The notes under the pieces were generated by a model. That model had not been told where the DNA came from, ran no database searches, and saw nothing but the letters and a program-made list of their open reading frames with translations. This document shows positions 62,909-64,000 of a stretch of 64,000 nt of DNA, piece after piece. The stretch is from Paramacrobiotus metropolitanus (taxonomy: Eukaryota > Tardigrada > Eutardigrada > Parachela > Macrobiotidae): the NCBI RefSeq assembly GCF_019649055.1, contig NW_026570287.1:740708-804707 (forward strand), given 5' to 3'. Positions within the stretch are counted from its first letter, which is position 1, and the number at the start of each line of letters is the position of its first letter. Made by a program: the position numbers and the translations under genes.

Positions 62909-64000
62909 TTAAAAATGACTGCTAACGTTTAGGAACTCTTGATGGATCATGTGACGTATTGTTTCGAGGTCGGCTTTTGACAAATTCTTGTCCCCAAGTT
63001 CCAACAGAATCAATGCGTACGTAACAAAACCGGCAACAAGCTGCAACGAAAAACTAGAAACCTTCCATTAAAATGAACAAAACTGAAAAATTTTTGTGCA
63101 CAGGCCACACGCGGCCTGTGATTATGGATACCATTTACCGTGATTATGAATGTCCGGTTGACAGCCACTAGATGCGCGATCGTAAACCCAATATTCCCTG
63201 CTTCAAGCTCATGGAGATGCGACAACACCATTGAGCGCTGTTTTTTGTTGTCCATCAGGTGTATAGTTTTTCTCATCACAGGAACAAAAGCTTGAGCCTG
63301 CAAACAACAATTAAGTGAACTTTCCTTAATAGTTACAATTGTTCGTATTTGACGCCAAAAACAAATCCCGCTAAACGGGGAACATATAAACTTCATCAGT
63401 ATATTTTCATAAGTGTAAAAGCCACTATATCTATATACTGTACAGCTGTTAATTACATAAGTGGAATATTTTTTTTGCCAACGGTAGGAAAATATGCCAA
63501 TCAGTGTTTCTGTACAACTTTAAATTAATTACTAAAGCAGTCTGAATACGCAAACCTTTGGAGGCCACTAAGAAAACCATACCTGTTCATGCACAAAAAT
63601 AAATCGAAATGTCATTACGCACAGAACGAAGAGGTCATCTGCAAGCTCGAAATACTGAGGTGCATGCGCGGTCAAATGCGACGACTGCTTCACTGTATCA
63701 ATAATATTCAGAGCAGACATAAAGTAATATGCATAATACGACAGCGACACCCAGCACAACATGGTGTCCAACTGATAAACCTCGTGACTCAATTGAACAT
63801 GGTGAGTAAAATCTCGCAGTACAGACAAAGTAGCAGCAGATCGCGATACACTGTCACCATCGATCGCTGCTTTTATAACAATTTTTTAAAACTATTCCCA
63901 TTGCCATGCAGATCGTGGTTATTAACCACAAGTTCAGGGACTGCCGATGGGAACAACGCCATCCCGACAATGAACCACAAACGTGAGATTATCCCAGAGT
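62909..64000 (-). CDS. Gustatory-receptor-like (7tm_7) gene, 3' part
   Basis: Exons on the minus strand: from upstream to 63583 (membrane segments QLDTMLCWVSLSYYAYYFMS and FELADDLFVLCVMTFRF), 63297-63139 (HELEAGNIGFTIAHLVAVNRTFIIT), and 63040-62909 (VAGFVTYALILLELG, then a tail to stop at 62909). Splice phases agree (CAG before GTATGG; ACG before GTAAAT). The last helix with TYALILLEL resembles the conserved TM7 of invertebrate gustatory receptors. Further upstream (63890-64000) another segment (LWFIVGMALFPSAVPELVV) is in a different frame, with the switch at a six-A run near 63876-63881. The 5' end lies beyond the window. Confidence 0.6.

Overview
This window looks like nuclear DNA from a small invertebrate animal. 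Genes are split by short GT-AG introns (many of 50-150 bp) and the background is AT-rich. The gene set is animal: a receptor guanylyl cyclase, a delta-type phospholipase C, a fasciclin-domain protein, a two-Ig secreted protein, many rhodopsin-like receptors and gustatory-receptor-like genes. An ecdysozoan such as a tardigrade is my best guess, but that is inference and no sequence search was run.

Layout. 1-2695 (+): 3' half of a receptor guanylyl cyclase. 3259-4629 (-): divergent three-exon GPCR. 5350-10368 (-): complete 13-exon PLC-delta. 11085-14480 (-): non-LTR retrotransposon with endonuclease and reverse transcriptase, broken by a 77-bp duplication. 15183-16247 (-): intronless GPCR. About 17800-19789 (+): fasciclin-domain gene. 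20443-23058 (-): Ig-domain gene. 24422-24675 and 48418-49316 (-): two halves of one CCCH-zinc-finger gag-like ORF. 50308-50989: small Mutator-like element. 51.1-64.0 kb: sensory receptors (two rhodopsin-like families, one inversion-scarred pseudogene, two gustatory-receptor-like genes).

The centrepiece is a 23,742-bp LTR retrotransposon (24676-48417). Its two 577-bp LTRs differ at only two sites by eye and it has a 4-bp target duplication (GTAT). It is inserted inside the CCCH gag-like ORF. On its minus strand it carries a very large Gag-protease (1971 aa) and a Pol with RT, RNase H and integrase (1565 aa). Beyond pol lie about 11 kb of accessory sequence: several unrecognised minus-strand ORFs (one spliced, one RGG-rich), a spliced gene on the opposite strand, and an array of eight tRNA-like units at 30682-32485. 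Each unit has a B-box-like T-arm, most have an A-box-like D-arm, and each is followed by a T-rich run. I consider this array, within a recently inserted giant retroelement, the best candidate for an undescribed system. A second oddity is that integrase-type H2C2 zinc-binding modules appear three times: at the end of Gag, at the normal Pol position and at the end of Pol.

The flanking genes fit chemosensation and second-messenger signalling (cGMP, IP3/DAG, GPCRs), but the window gives no evidence that they work as one pathway.
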